Positions 39,869-47,451 of a stretch of 64,000 nt of DNA are shown in pieces (the first letter of the stretch is position 1; every line of letters begins with the position of its first letter). A program made the translations under genes and the position numbers. The notes below the pieces were generated by a model. It searched no databases, had not been told where the DNA came from, and saw only the letters and a list, made by a program, of their open reading frames with translations. This DNA comes from a virus. The DNA is taken from positions 101,086-165,085 of the IMG/VR virus record IMGVR_UViG_3300031718_000001; one strand, 5' to 3'.

Positions 39869-40495
39869 ATGGCCCATGCCCAGTCCCTGCCCCCGACGGA
39901 TACCCAGTCCGGCCTGCCGTTCTTTGAGCGCGTCTCCCACGGCTACTCGATGCACCAGGTGGATGACTACATCCGCCAGGCGCTGGCCCGGCTGCATCAG
40001 CAGGAGCAGGATCTCCTCGGCCATGCCGAGCAGCTCGCGACCGCCGCGGTGCACAGCCCGCAGGCCGAGCAGATGATTGACGAGCTGATGAAGCTGGCAC
40101 TCGATGAGATCCTCGGCCAGAAGGCAGCCGCCATCACCGAGGCCGAGCAGTTCCTGTCGTCCGCCCGCCAGGAGGCGGAGCAGATCATCGCCGCGGCCAG
40201 GGACGAGTCGGAGTCCATGGTCTCGGGCGCCCGCGAGCAGTCCGGTTCGCTGCTGGCCGATGCCCGCAGCAGTGCCCGGAAGATGCTTGACGATGCCGCG
40301 AGCCGGGTGGATGAGGCCGAGCAGCACATCGCCGCGCTGGCCAGGACCCACGAGGAGACGCTCTCCCGCCTGGATGAGATCAGCCGGGTGACTACCCGGC
40401 TGCTCGGCTCGGAGCGCGAGCGCGGTCTGCCCGGGTCGGTGTCCGGCGCTGTCCAGGCGAACGCTCCGGCCCAGCTCCTGGCAGCCCCCGAGTAA
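39869..40495 (+). CDS. DivIVA-like coiled-coil protein
   Basis: 208 residues from ATG 39869 with GGAGGT upstream. Residues 18-43 (PFFERVSHGYSMHQVDDY then IRQALARL) match the DivIVA/Wag31 N-terminal membrane-curvature motif, F-x-x-x-x-x-G-Y-x-x-x-x-V-D-x-(F/Y)-(L/I). Residues ~45-185 are a long charged coiled coil (AEQFLSSARQEAEQIIAAAR). In actinobacteria DivIVA marks growing poles and hyphal tips and recruits wall synthesis and transfer machinery. A phage copy next to an FtsK/Tra-like ATPase could target that ATPase, or phage DNA, to the pole, or hijack tip growth. Both are inference; the motif itself is visible. Confidence 0.7.
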   Translation: MAHAQSLPPTDTQSGLPFFERVSHGYSMHQVDDYIRQALARLHQQEQDLLGHAEQLATAAVHSPQAEQMIDELMKLALDEILGQKAAAITEAEQFLSSARQEAEQIIAAARDESESMVSGAREQSGSLLADARSSARKMLDDAASRVDEAEQHIAALARTHEETLSRLDEISRVTTRLLGSERERGLPGSVSGAVQANAPAQLLAAPE

Positions 40496-40497
40496 AA

Positions 40498-40546
40498 GGG
40501 TGGCGGGCCTCCCCCGTAGCCCACGGTGAAAGCCCGCCACCCAGCT
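40498..40546. terminator. Bidirectional hairpin between DivIVA-like and FtsK-like genes
   Basis: GGGTGGCGGGC (from 40499) pairs with GCCCGCCACCC across a ~23-base loop. It stands between convergent genes. No T tract; still a good candidate terminator. Confidence 0.65.
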
Positions 40547-40586
40547 CGCGGAAGCCTGCCAAGACTATCCCGGCTGGATCTCCATC

Positions 40587-42554
40587 CTAAGCCGCCTGGT
40601 CATCCTGCTTCGGCCCGTACTTCCACCGGCTGTAGTCCGGGTTGTGCACGATGCCCTGGGTCTCGTCGTCCTTCAGCCACCGCTGGACGGTCTCCCGCGC
40701 GACGGTGATCTTCTCGTCGGCCAGCCACTGGTGGAGCTGGGCGGGGGTCGCGCCCCGGGCACCGCGGCCGGCGAGCAGCTCGCGCATCCGCTTCCGTGCC
40801 GGATGCAGCTTGCTCTCCGGGTCCTCGAAGCCGGCGACGATCGCCTCGAACTGGCTGGTGTCCACGTCGGCTACCGCGGTCGCCGTCCGGCCGCTGCCGC
40901 TGAACATCCGGGCCAGTGACGGCTGCTGGGCGGCGCGCACCCAGCGCTCGGTGTAGTCGCTGCCCAGCGAGTCGGCGGTGAGCTTGTCCAGCCGCGGCCG
41001 GATCGACCCGACATCCAGTGTGGTCTGGTAGACAGGGCAGCCGGCAACGCAGCCTTCGTTCTCGTTCTCGCTGCACTCACCTTCCAGGTGGTCGTGCAGG
41101 AAGAACTTGCTCATCATGGAGGCCTTGCGGCCGACCGCGGCCACGCCGACGCCGGGAGTGCTGGCCATCACCGAGAGCTGCTTCTGGGCCATGTGCGCGT
41201 CCGGGATGACATACCGCAGGTCTCCCTCGGTAGCCGCGCCCAGGGCCAGCCGCAGCTTGCACAGGGACTTGAGGTTGCCGCTGCCGGCGAAGTCCACGGT
41301 GCCCCGCTGGGTCGCCCAGATCGAGGTGACCGCTTCCGACCGGGCGAGCTGGACGCCCTCCTCGGCCATGTGGATGAACTGCCGGTTGGTGACGGCATCC
41401 TCGCCGACATCCTTGCGGGTGCCGCGGTCGCCGCCGAACAGGACCGACATCTCATCGCACAGCAGGATGATCTGGGGCATCGAAGCGCTCGGCGTGATCT
41501 TGGATCCGCCGATGCCGGAGTTCATCCTGGTCTCGATCGACTTCTTGAAGGCCGTCATCATGAGGGCGGCCTCCTCGCGGGTGGTGGCTACCCAGTCGAG
41601 CGCGGGCGCCTCGGCGTTGCCCTCGCACCAGGCCTGGAGCCAGGCCTTGACCGTCCGGCCGCCCTTCATGTCGATGGCCCAGATCACGGTGTCCACGCAG
41701 TAGGAGAGCTGCGCCAGGATCACGTTGATCAGGTTGCTCTTGCCGGCGCCCGTGGTCCCGACGATGTACATGTGCAGCTCGCGCAGCGAGATCTTCAGGA
41801 CCGTGCCGTCCTCCTGGACGCCGATCGCGAAGGGCTCGTTGACCGTGCTGGCGTGCAGTTCCTTCTTCAGCGTCGGCGAGTCGATGAGTACTTCATGCTC
41901 GCGCAGCCGCAGGATGATGTCGCCGGAGTGCTCGCCGATCGAGAACTCCACCGCGCCGGGCTTGAGCCGCAGGATGACCGCGATCTGCCCGGCGCAGCCC
42001 TCCAGGGTGGAGAGGGTGATCTTGCCTGACCGGGGGAGCTGGAGCCGGAGCACCCGGCCGGAGCGCTCGCTGGCCAGGCCCAGGACCTGGACGCCGGAGC
42101 AGCCGACCTCGCGGAACATGTGCTCGAACTTGGTCATCTCCTCCTGGAGGTCCTCCTCCGGCGGAGCGCCCGCGGTGAGTTCCTTCGGGGCCGCGGGCTG
42201 GTCGGGGACCAGCCCGGACAGCGCGGCGTGGGCCGAGAGCGGGGCGCAGATGATCATCCCGATGATCCACGCGGTGACCACCCCGGAGTCCCACAGGCGG
42301 GTCATCTCGGCCCACAGGGTCCACAGGCCGAGGTAGAAGCCGAAAAAGGCAATGAATGACGAGATCGCGCCGCGGCCTGTGGACGCCCACACCGACAGGG
42401 CAATGACGATGCCGAGCATCATCTCCACGAGCGGCATAAGCCACAGCGGCAGGCCCGTGCCGGGGAGCACGGCCACGGCTGCGAGCGCGAGGGAACCCAG
42501 GAGGACGACCGTCTCCACGGCGTGCTCCCAGATCCTGCGCTTCTTGTGGCTCAA
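40587..42554 (-). CDS. Membrane-anchored FtsK/SpoIIIE (Tra)-type DNA translocase
   Basis: 655 residues from TTG 42554, which has GGGAGA upstream. The N-terminal ~115 residues hold about four hydrophobic helices. The motor domain has Walker A GTTGAGKS (residues 266-273), Walker B QIILLCDEM (361-369) and a Q-R-G-T sensor region (SIWATQRGT). The last ~70 residues (RMRELLAGRGARGATPAQLHQW, VARETVQRWLKDDE) look like a winged-helix module, comparable with the DNA-recognition gamma domain of FtsK and TraB. Such ATPases pump double-stranded DNA across membranes; Streptomyces plasmids use one for conjugation between mycelia. Divergent from the DUF2637 gene across an iteron-rich control region. Confidence 0.8.
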   Translation of the reverse strand: MSHKKRRIWEHAVETVVLLGSLALAAVAVLPGTGLPLWLMPLVEMMLGIVIALSVWASTGRGAISSFIAFFGFYLGLWTLWAEMTRLWDSGVVTAWIIGMIICAPLSAHAALSGLVPDQPAAPKELTAGAPPEEDLQEEMTKFEHMFREVGCSGVQVLGLASERSGRVLRLQLPRSGKITLSTLEGCAGQIAVILRLKPGAVEFSIGEHSGDIILRLREHEVLIDSPTLKKELHASTVNEPFAIGVQEDGTVLKISLRELHMYIVGTTGAGKSNLINVILAQLSYCVDTVIWAIDMKGGRTVKAWLQAWCEGNAEAPALDWVATTREEAALMMTAFKKSIETRMNSGIGGSKITPSASMPQIILLCDEMSVLFGGDRGTRKDVGEDAVTNRQFIHMAEEGVQLARSEAVTSIWATQRGTVDFAGSGNLKSLCKLRLALGAATEGDLRYVIPDAHMAQKQLSVMASTPGVGVAAVGRKASMMSKFFLHDHLEGECSENENEGCVAGCPVYQTTLDVGSIRPRLDKLTADSLGSDYTERWVRAAQQPSLARMFSGSGRTATAVADVDTSQFEAIVAGFEDPESKLHPARKRMRELLAGRGARGATPAQLHQWLADEKITVARETVQRWLKDDETQGIVHNPDYSRWKYGPKQDDQAA

Positions 42555-42688
42555 GTTCTCTCCCTGGACTGGTGTTCTTTAACATCAGGTGCTCTACGTA
42601 CAACCAGGAAAATATCAAGTTCATTGCTAAGCAGTCAGCAGTGGTACCCTCCGCTCACCCTCCGAGACCCCGGGAGGCGGCTCACACC

Positions 42689-42860
42689 TGTGATCCGGAT
42701 GTGTGACTGTGATCGGCGCTTAGCAAGGTTCCTTGCTGTGACGCAGGTGTGATCCGGTCACACCGGTACAAATCACACTTGTGACTTACCGCAGGTCAGA
42801 AGGTGTGACTGTGATCCGCGAGGCAGGAAACGCCCGGGAAACGGCACGCCGGGGCTGTGA
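42689..42860. repeat. TGTGA iteron cluster
   Basis: By hand count, TGTGA or its complement occurs 11 times in 172 bp (9 direct, 2 inverted). GTGTGACTGTGATC occurs twice (42701, 42803), and GGTGTGA-TCCGG-TCACACC (42747-42765) is a perfect inverted repeat. Such clusters are typical of plasmid origins, transfer regions or multi-site operators. Confidence 0.75.
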
Positions 42861-42871
42861 CCGGTAGACGA

Positions 42872-42891
42872 ATACAGCTTTTCTTGATAAT
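42872..42891 (+). promoter_or_regulatory. Conserved promoter/operator element, copy E
   Basis: ATACAGCTTTTCTTGATAAT, one mismatch from consensus. TAGACG-17-TAATCT can be read as -35 and -10 for the DUF2637 gene at 42929, leaving a 37-base leader with a GAGGAGG ribosome site. Confidence 0.7.
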
Positions 42892-42928
42892 CTGAATCAA
42901 CTCCGCACCTACTACCGAGGAGGCCAAG

Positions 42929-44056
42929 ATGACCGCCACGGAATCCGTCAAGGCAAACTGGCGTGCATACGCTGCGGCTATCCCCGTGGTCTTTGTCAAC
43001 ACGACCGCGTTTATCGGCCAGTTTGCTTTCCTCCAGGCCCACGTGCGCTGGATTATCCCGGGCATCGTCCTGATTGCCGTCTCGATCGAGAGCGTCGGCA
43101 TCTACTACGCCTTTCACGCCCACCTGGCGATGCTGGCCAACGACTCCGCGATGCGCCTCAAGCTGGCTGCCTACTCTTTCGCGGCCGTGATCGGCGTCAT
43201 GAACTACAGCCACTATGCGGCGCCGCACTGGCGGCCGACCGCGCTGGCCGTGATCATGCTCATCGCCTCGTCCATCTCGCCCTGGCTGTGGGGCGTGCAC
43301 TCACGCCGTGCCAGCCGCGACAAGCTGATGGCACGCAAGCTGGTCGATGAGCACGCTGTCCGGCTCGGCGCCAATCGGTGGACGTGGCACCCGGCACGCT
43401 CGATCCGCGTGACCCGCTGGTCTGCCTGGCACGGCGTCAACGACCCGGCACGCGCCATCGCCCACTTCGCTGACCGGTACGGCACGGCCGACACGGATCC
43501 CGGCGCGCTGGACCGGGCAGCGCTGCGCGTGCCAGCCGCTGTGCCAGCCAGCGAGCCAGAGGCTCTTCCGCTTGGCGCGGCCGTGGCACACGCCATCGAG
43601 AGCGTGCCAGTCGCTGCGGCGGCCATTTCCCCCGTGGCACAGGCCGTGCTCGGCGCGGGTGGCACGCTGGCGAACGGCCCGGCGGCCGTCGTTCCCGAGC
43701 CAGCCGCACAGGTGCTCTCCGCTGATGCCCACCTGGAGGCCGAGGCCAGCCTGTCCGGAGGCAAGCCCACGGCGGAGACCATCGCGAGCGTCGAGCTGTG
43801 GCTGATGGGCGTCGGGCTCGATGACCTGCCCTCTGTCCGCGCCGTGGCGCGGAAGCTGGGCGACCAGAACCAGCGTCGCCTGGCCAGGAAGCTGCTGGAT
43901 GCCCGCGTGGCAGCCGGTACCTCGTTCGTCTCGGCACCCCCGAGCGGACAGATCAATGCCAGCGGGAGCCGCACCCAGGTCAGTGACCAGGGCAACGGAC
44001 TGATCGCCTCCCCGCTGGCCTACCGCCCAGGAGGTGTAAATGGCGGAGACAACTGA
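42929..44056 (+). CDS. DUF2637-like four-TM membrane protein (plasmid spread type)
   Basis: 375 residues from ATG 42929 with GAGGAGG upstream. Four hydrophobic helices lie within the first ~120 residues (IPVVFVNTTAFIGQFAFL, IIPGIVLIAVSIESVGIYYAF, YSFAAVIGVMNYSHYA, ALAVIMLIASSISPWLWGV). A basic W-x-W-H-P segment and RWSAWHGVNDP follow, then a Pro/Ala-rich linker and a C-terminal helical domain (LDDLPSVRAVARKLGDQNQRR). This matches the DUF2637 type of membrane protein common on Streptomyces plasmids, where such proteins help plasmid spread. It overlaps the next gene by 17 bases. Its 3' half begins the TGGCAC repeat cluster. Confidence 0.7.
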   Translation: MTATESVKANWRAYAAAIPVVFVNTTAFIGQFAFLQAHVRWIIPGIVLIAVSIESVGIYYAFHAHLAMLANDSAMRLKLAAYSFAAVIGVMNYSHYAAPHWRPTALAVIMLIASSISPWLWGVHSRRASRDKLMARKLVDEHAVRLGANRWTWHPARSIRVTRWSAWHGVNDPARAIAHFADRYGTADTDPGALDRAALRVPAAVPASEPEALPLGAAVAHAIESVPVAAAAISPVAQAVLGAGGTLANGPAAVVPEPAAQVLSADAHLEAEASLSGGKPTAETIASVELWLMGVGLDDLPSVRAVARKLGDQNQRRLARKLLDARVAAGTSFVSAPPSGQINASGSRTQVSDQGNGLIASPLAYRPGGVNGGDN

Positions 44057-45455
44057 GGAGGCAGAGCTGCCGCCGCAGCCCGCTCATCAGGGAGAATACC
44101 GGCGGTCCCCCGCGTCGCGATGGCGGCGCCGGGGGACCGCCAGTGGCTTGCTGACGGCTGGCGGCAGTCTCATGCTTCACATGCTAGGAGGGCCTATGTC
44201 CCTCCTGATCGGCGGCGGCGTGGTGCTCGCCGGAGGAGGCGGGCTGGCCCTGTGGCACCTGCCGAGGATCCGTCACCACCTCAATGACGGCCGCCGGGAG
44301 AAGAAGACCCGCACCAGGACCCGCACCCGCGGGAGCCGGGGCGGGTCACGCGGTGCCAGGGCGGGCCGGGGCGGCCGGCTGTTCGGGGGAGCTGGCACGC
44401 GCCGGGGTGGCACGGCACGCTCTCCTCTGGGCGGCCGTGCCAGGGGTGGCACGGCACGCCGTGCCACCGGGCCGGGTCGCGGGCGTGCCAGCGGCACAGG
44501 AGCCCGGCGCGCTGGCGCGGCACGCGGGCCGCTGGCACGGCGCGCTGGCACGGGCCGTACCGGCACGAGGTCTGGCACAGCGCTCAGGCGGCGCGGTGGC
44601 GCGGCACGTTCCGGGGCTGGCACGGCACGCCGCCGGTCTGGTGGCACGGGAGCGGGGCGCCGCTTCGGACGTACCGCGCCGGCACGCGCCGGCACGCGGT
44701 TCCGTCCCGGCTCGCGCCGGGGCGGGGCATACGGCCGCCGTGGCACAGCGGGCAGCCGCTGGCGTCGCGGTCCAGGTGGCCGGCACGGCCGGACTCGTCC
44801 CGGCAGCCGGGCTCGTCCGGGCGGCCGGGGTACGCGGGCGTACGGACGCCGGTTCGGCATGTTCGGCCGTCGCCGGTCGATGCCGCCGCCCAGGATGCGC
44901 GCTCGCCGGACCAGGAGCGGCCGGGGTGCCGGCTCAGGCGGCGGTCGCCGTCTGGGCTCGGGCCGAAGGATGGGTCGCCGCCGGTTCCTGCTCTTCGGCA
45001 AGCGCAGGCCGGTACGTGCCAGGGTGCGGCGCCCGGCAGCTCATGGCCGGGGCCGGCACGCGGCTGGCGCGCGGTCGAGAATGGGCCGGTTCCGTGCCGC
45101 GCGCTGGCGCCTCCGCAGGCCTCCGGGCAAGTGGATCCCCCGGTTCCGGCGCACCAGGAGTGGCACCAAGCCGATCCGGATGAAGACCGACTTCCGTCGC
45201 GTCCGCGCGATGGGACGCCGGTACCGGCGTGCCAGGTCGCATCTGGGCCGCGCCAGGCGCAGGTTCCACGCTGCCCGGCGCAGGCGTGCCACCTGGCGTG
45301 TCACGCGCCGGTTCTTCCACCGGCTCACCCCCGCCGGCATGCGAGCCAGGCTGGCACGCCGGTTCGGGCACCGGGTGCGGACACGCCGCATGGGAAGGCG
45401 CATGGGCGGCGCGATACTAGGTTCCTTGCTATTCTGGAAATGGCACAGGAGGAGG
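43330..45455. repeat. TGGCAC/GTGCCA motif cluster embedded in coding DNA
   Basis: About 29 copies of TGGCAC or GTGCCA were counted by eye over ~2.1 kb, against one or two expected at this base composition. They run through two genes, in both orientations and more than one reading frame, so amino-acid composition alone does not explain them. They could be recognition sites for the adjacent FtsK/Tra-like ATPase. Confidence 0.65.
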
Positions 45456-46004
45456 CGGGCACCAGGTCGGCACGGCGCTGGCGCAAAGCCAGCCACGCCT
45501 GGCGTGAAGTACCGGATCCGGCCTCCGGGGCCAGACCCGCACGACAGCTCAATGCCTCGTCCGGCAGCGGCAGCGGGTCACCGGGAGCCGTTCCCGGGCC
45601 GGTTCGGTGTACCGACAGGGACCAGCTACCCTGCACGACCATCAGGAGGACACAGTTCCATGGCATCACCAATTCAGGATGCGGCCGAGGCCGTTACCGC
45701 GGGGTTCGCCGGGTTCCACCCGGAGAACGCCGCGCAGCTCCGCGGCATGTTCGACGACATGCCGGGGTTCTTCGAGGAGCTGGCCAGTGGCGTAGCCCGG
45801 CTGGCCGAGAAGTTCGACTCGGAACTCCCGGTTGACCGCAGGGTCGCCGAGGGCGTCCGGGAGATGGTCAGCGCGCTAGCCGGCCTGGGCGACCAGGCCA
45901 ATGAGCTGAACGGCCTGTTCAAGGCTGCCCACGAGACCGAGCTGAAGCGGCTCGACGAGCCGCGTCCGCAGGAGGAACTCTGGGACGTGCGCAATAACGA
46001 GTAG
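44040..46004 (+). CDS. Very Arg/Gly-rich membrane-anchored protein with a separate C-terminal helical domain
   Basis: 654 residues from ATG 44040 (AGGAGGTGTAA upstream). Residues ~36-75 are hydrophobic and Gly-rich (GLLTAGGSLMLHMLGG, SLLIGGGVVLAGGGGLALW) and probably span the membrane. Residues ~85-470 are almost entirely Arg, Gly, Ala, Thr and Ser, an extraordinarily basic region able to bind DNA without sequence specificity. Residues 541-654 form a normal acidic helical domain. AGGAGG at 45643-45648 before ATG 45660 suggests that this domain is also made alone. The protein lies between the DUF2637 and ArdC genes, so a role in handling DNA at the membrane is inferred. The homolog family was not recognised with certainty. 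Confidence 0.65.
   Translation: MAETTEEAELPPQPAHQGEYRRSPASRWRRRGTASGLLTAGGSLMLHMLGGPMSLLIGGGVVLAGGGGLALWHLPRIRHHLNDGRREKKTRTRTRTRGSRGGSRGARAGRGGRLFGGAGTRRGGTARSPLGGRARGGTARRATGPGRGRASGTGARRAGAARGPLARRAGTGRTGTRSGTALRRRGGAARSGAGTARRRSGGTGAGRRFGRTAPARAGTRFRPGSRRGGAYGRRGTAGSRWRRGPGGRHGRTRPGSRARPGGRGTRAYGRRFGMFGRRRSMPPPRMRARRTRSGRGAGSGGGRRLGSGRRMGRRRFLLFGKRRPVRARVRRPAAHGRGRHAAGARSRMGRFRAARWRLRRPPGKWIPRFRRTRSGTKPIRMKTDFRRVRAMGRRYRRARSHLGRARRRFHAARRRRATWRVTRRFFHRLTPAGMRARLARRFGHRVRTRRMGRRMGGAILGSLLFWKWHRRRRAPGRHGAGAKPATPGVKYRIRPPGPDPHDSSMPRPAAAAGHREPFPGRFGVPTGTSYPARPSGGHSSMASPIQDAAEAVTAGFAGFHPENAAQLRGMFDDMPGFFEELASGVARLAEKFDSELPVDRRVAEGVREMVSALAGLGDQANELNGLFKAAHETELKRLDEPRPQEELWDVRNNE
45660..46004 (+). 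CDS. Probable internal-start product of the 44040 gene (C-terminal domain alone)
   Basis: In-frame ATG 45660 has AGGAGG 11 bases upstream and gives 114 residues (MASPIQDAAEAVTAGFAGFH). The domain is helical and acidic, ending RPQEELWDVRNNE. I recall similar small proteins in Streptomyces plasmid transfer regions, but this was not checked. It could regulate or cap the full-length protein. Listed separately because the ribosome site is clear. Confidence 0.5.
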   Translation: MASPIQDAAEAVTAGFAGFHPENAAQLRGMFDDMPGFFEELASGVARLAEKFDSELPVDRRVAEGVREMVSALAGLGDQANELNGLFKAAHETELKRLDEPRPQEELWDVRNNE

Positions 46005-46016
46005 GCCCCCGGAACC

Positions 46017-46054
46017 AGCCCGGCCCCGCCTCCCCAGGGGCCGGGCTGTTTTCT
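46017..46054 (+). terminator. Rho-independent terminator
   Basis: AGCCCGGCCCC (46017-46027) and GGGGCCGGGCT (46037-46047) form an 11-bp stem, followed by GTTTTCT. It ends the transfer-like operon just before the ArdC promoter. Confidence 0.8.
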
Positions 46055-46061
46055 GACCAGG

Positions 46062-46090
46062 TTGCCCAATACAGCTTTTCTTGCTAAGAT
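46062..46090 (+). promoter_or_regulatory. Promoter with conserved element, copy F (ArdC gene)
   Basis: -35 TTGCCC at 46062-46067, 17-base spacer, -10 TAAGAT at 46085-46090. The element ATACAGCTTTTCTTGCTAAG covers 46069-46088. ATG 46097 lies six bases after the -10, so the mRNA is probably leaderless. Confidence 0.8.
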
Positions 46091-46096
46091 GAACTC

Positions 46097-47032
46097 ATGA
46101 CAAGGAATCGTAAGGACAGCAGGACCTCCTCGTTCGCCGCCGCCAAGGCAGCCCGGATCAGCGAGCTGACCGACCAGCTTTCCGCCGGCATCCAGGACCT
46201 TTCCACGACTGAGACGTGGCGGGACTACCTGGACTTCCAGGCCAAGTTCCCCCGCTATTCCTTCGGCAACGTGATGCTCATCCTGTGCCAGCTCCCGAGC
46301 GCCAGCATGGTGATGCCGTACGGCAAGCCGGGTAAGCCGGGCACCTGGATGAGCATCGGCCGGCACGCCAGGACCGGCGAGAAGGCCCTGTACATCCGCA
46401 AGCCGTCCATGCGGAAGATCGCCGCCGAGGACTCGGCCGACGGCCAGGAGCACATGGTCCGCAGCTTCGTCTGGGTTCCGGTCTTCGACGTATCGCAGAC
46501 CGACGGCGACCCCATCCCCGAGAACGGCGTGCAGCTCCTCGACGGCGACGACCCAGACGGCATCCTCGCCCTGGTCGTGAAGTTCATCGAGTCGCACGGC
46601 CTGGCCGTCGAGTTCGTCCCCGAGATCCCCGGCAGCAGCGCGAACGGCGACTGCGCCCCCGGAAGGGTCCGGGTCTGCACCTCCGGCCGCACCCCGCTCC
46701 AGCAGGTCAAGACGGCCATCCACGAGGCAGCCCACATGCTGCTGCACCTGGACTCGATCCTGTCCCGCGGGCTCGAGGAGCTCGAAGCCGAGTCGGTCGC
46801 CTATGTGGTCGCCCAGTACCTCGGCCTCCAGACCAGCGAGTACAGCTTCGGCTACGTGCTCGGCTGGGCCGGCGGCGCTGATCGCGCCGGCAAGGCGATC
46901 AGGGAGTCCGGCAACCGGATCCAGGACGCCGCCAAGAAAATCCTCACCGGGCTCGGCGCGATCGAGGCTGCCGGGTACGACGAGCCGGCCGCCGGCTCCG
47001 CGCCCGTCCTCGAAGAGGCTGTGGCCGCATGA
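46097..47032 (+). CDS. ardC: ArdC-type antirestriction protein
   Basis: 311 residues from ATG 46097. The N-terminal domain (W-x-x-Y-L with FPRYSFGNVMLILCQLPSAS, then PGTWMSIGRHARTGEKALYI) is the ssDNA-binding DUF1738 domain of ArdC. The C-terminal zincin has HEAAH (His209, Glu210, His213) and a later E-A-E-S-V-A-Y (Glu232) as third ligand. ArdC proteins on conjugative plasmids protect incoming DNA from restriction. Here the gene follows a transfer-like operon but has its own promoter without a leader, suited to immediate expression after entry. It overlaps the next gene by ATGA. Confidence 0.8.
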   Translation: MTRNRKDSRTSSFAAAKAARISELTDQLSAGIQDLSTTETWRDYLDFQAKFPRYSFGNVMLILCQLPSASMVMPYGKPGKPGTWMSIGRHARTGEKALYIRKPSMRKIAAEDSADGQEHMVRSFVWVPVFDVSQTDGDPIPENGVQLLDGDDPDGILALVVKFIESHGLAVEFVPEIPGSSANGDCAPGRVRVCTSGRTPLQQVKTAIHEAAHMLLHLDSILSRGLEELEAESVAYVVAQYLGLQTSEYSFGYVLGWAGGADRAGKAIRESGNRIQDAAKKILTGLGAIEAAGYDEPAAGSAPVLEEAVAA

Positions 47033-47451
47033 CTCTCCTGCTCGCCGAGCCCCAGGCAGCGGTCCTGGGGCTCGACCCCTCCCAGGTCGATGAGCTGCCC
47101 CTCGGCACCGTCTACCTGCTCCACCTGAACACCCCGGTACGGGCCTACACCAGCGACTACACCTGGAGCCACTACATCGGCCACGCCGACCAGGGGCGCC
47201 TTGTCATCCGCCTCGGCCAGCACGAGAAGGGCCACGGCGCCAGGTTCCTCCGCAAGGCCCTGGCCCAGGGCTGCACCTGGCACCTGGCCCGGGTGTGGAC
47301 CGGCGCCGACTACAAGCGCGAGCGCCAGATCAAGAAGCAGGGCGGCGCCAGCCGGTTCTGCCCTTCGTGCGGCATCATCACCGCGGCCGAGCGCCAGGAG
47401 TTCCGTGACCTGCTCGGCCGCTACATCACACCACCTGCGAGGACCCAGTGA
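47029..47451 (+). CDS. GIY-YIG-like nuclease
   Basis: 140 residues from ATG 47029. LGTVYLLHLNTP and HYIGHADQG stand for the GIY and YIG motifs; RLGQHEKGHGARFLR and KRERQIKKQGG follow, and it ends in a CPSC zinc-type pair. This layout matches small GIY-YIG proteins common in actinobacteria. They are metal-dependent endonucleases, and this one may act in DNA repair or in attacking competing DNA. Overlaps the ArdC stop by four bases and the next start by GTGA. Confidence 0.65.
   Translation: MTLLLAEPQAAVLGLDPSQVDELPLGTVYLLHLNTPVRAYTSDYTWSHYIGHADQGRLVIRLGQHEKGHGARFLRKALAQGCTWHLARVWTGADYKRERQIKKQGGASRFCPSCGIITAAERQEFRDLLGRYITPPARTQ

Larger units (their letters stand above)
42555..42928. other. 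Intergenic control region between FtsK-like and DUF2637 genes
   Basis: 374 bp, AT-richer than its surroundings, with no gene. It holds an AGCAAGG-TT-CCTTGCT inverted repeat (42722-42737), an iteron cluster (42689-42860) and one copy of the conserved promoter element (42872-42891). A weaker promoter-element match lies at 42611-42632 (TTCATTGCTAAG). Confidence 0.7.

Noticed and set aside
43300-45500. TGGCAC cluster as a simple effect of Arg/Gly codon use
   Set aside because: The word also occurs in the preceding gene of different composition, in both orientations and in more than one frame, so codon use alone is not enough; still to be tested statistically.
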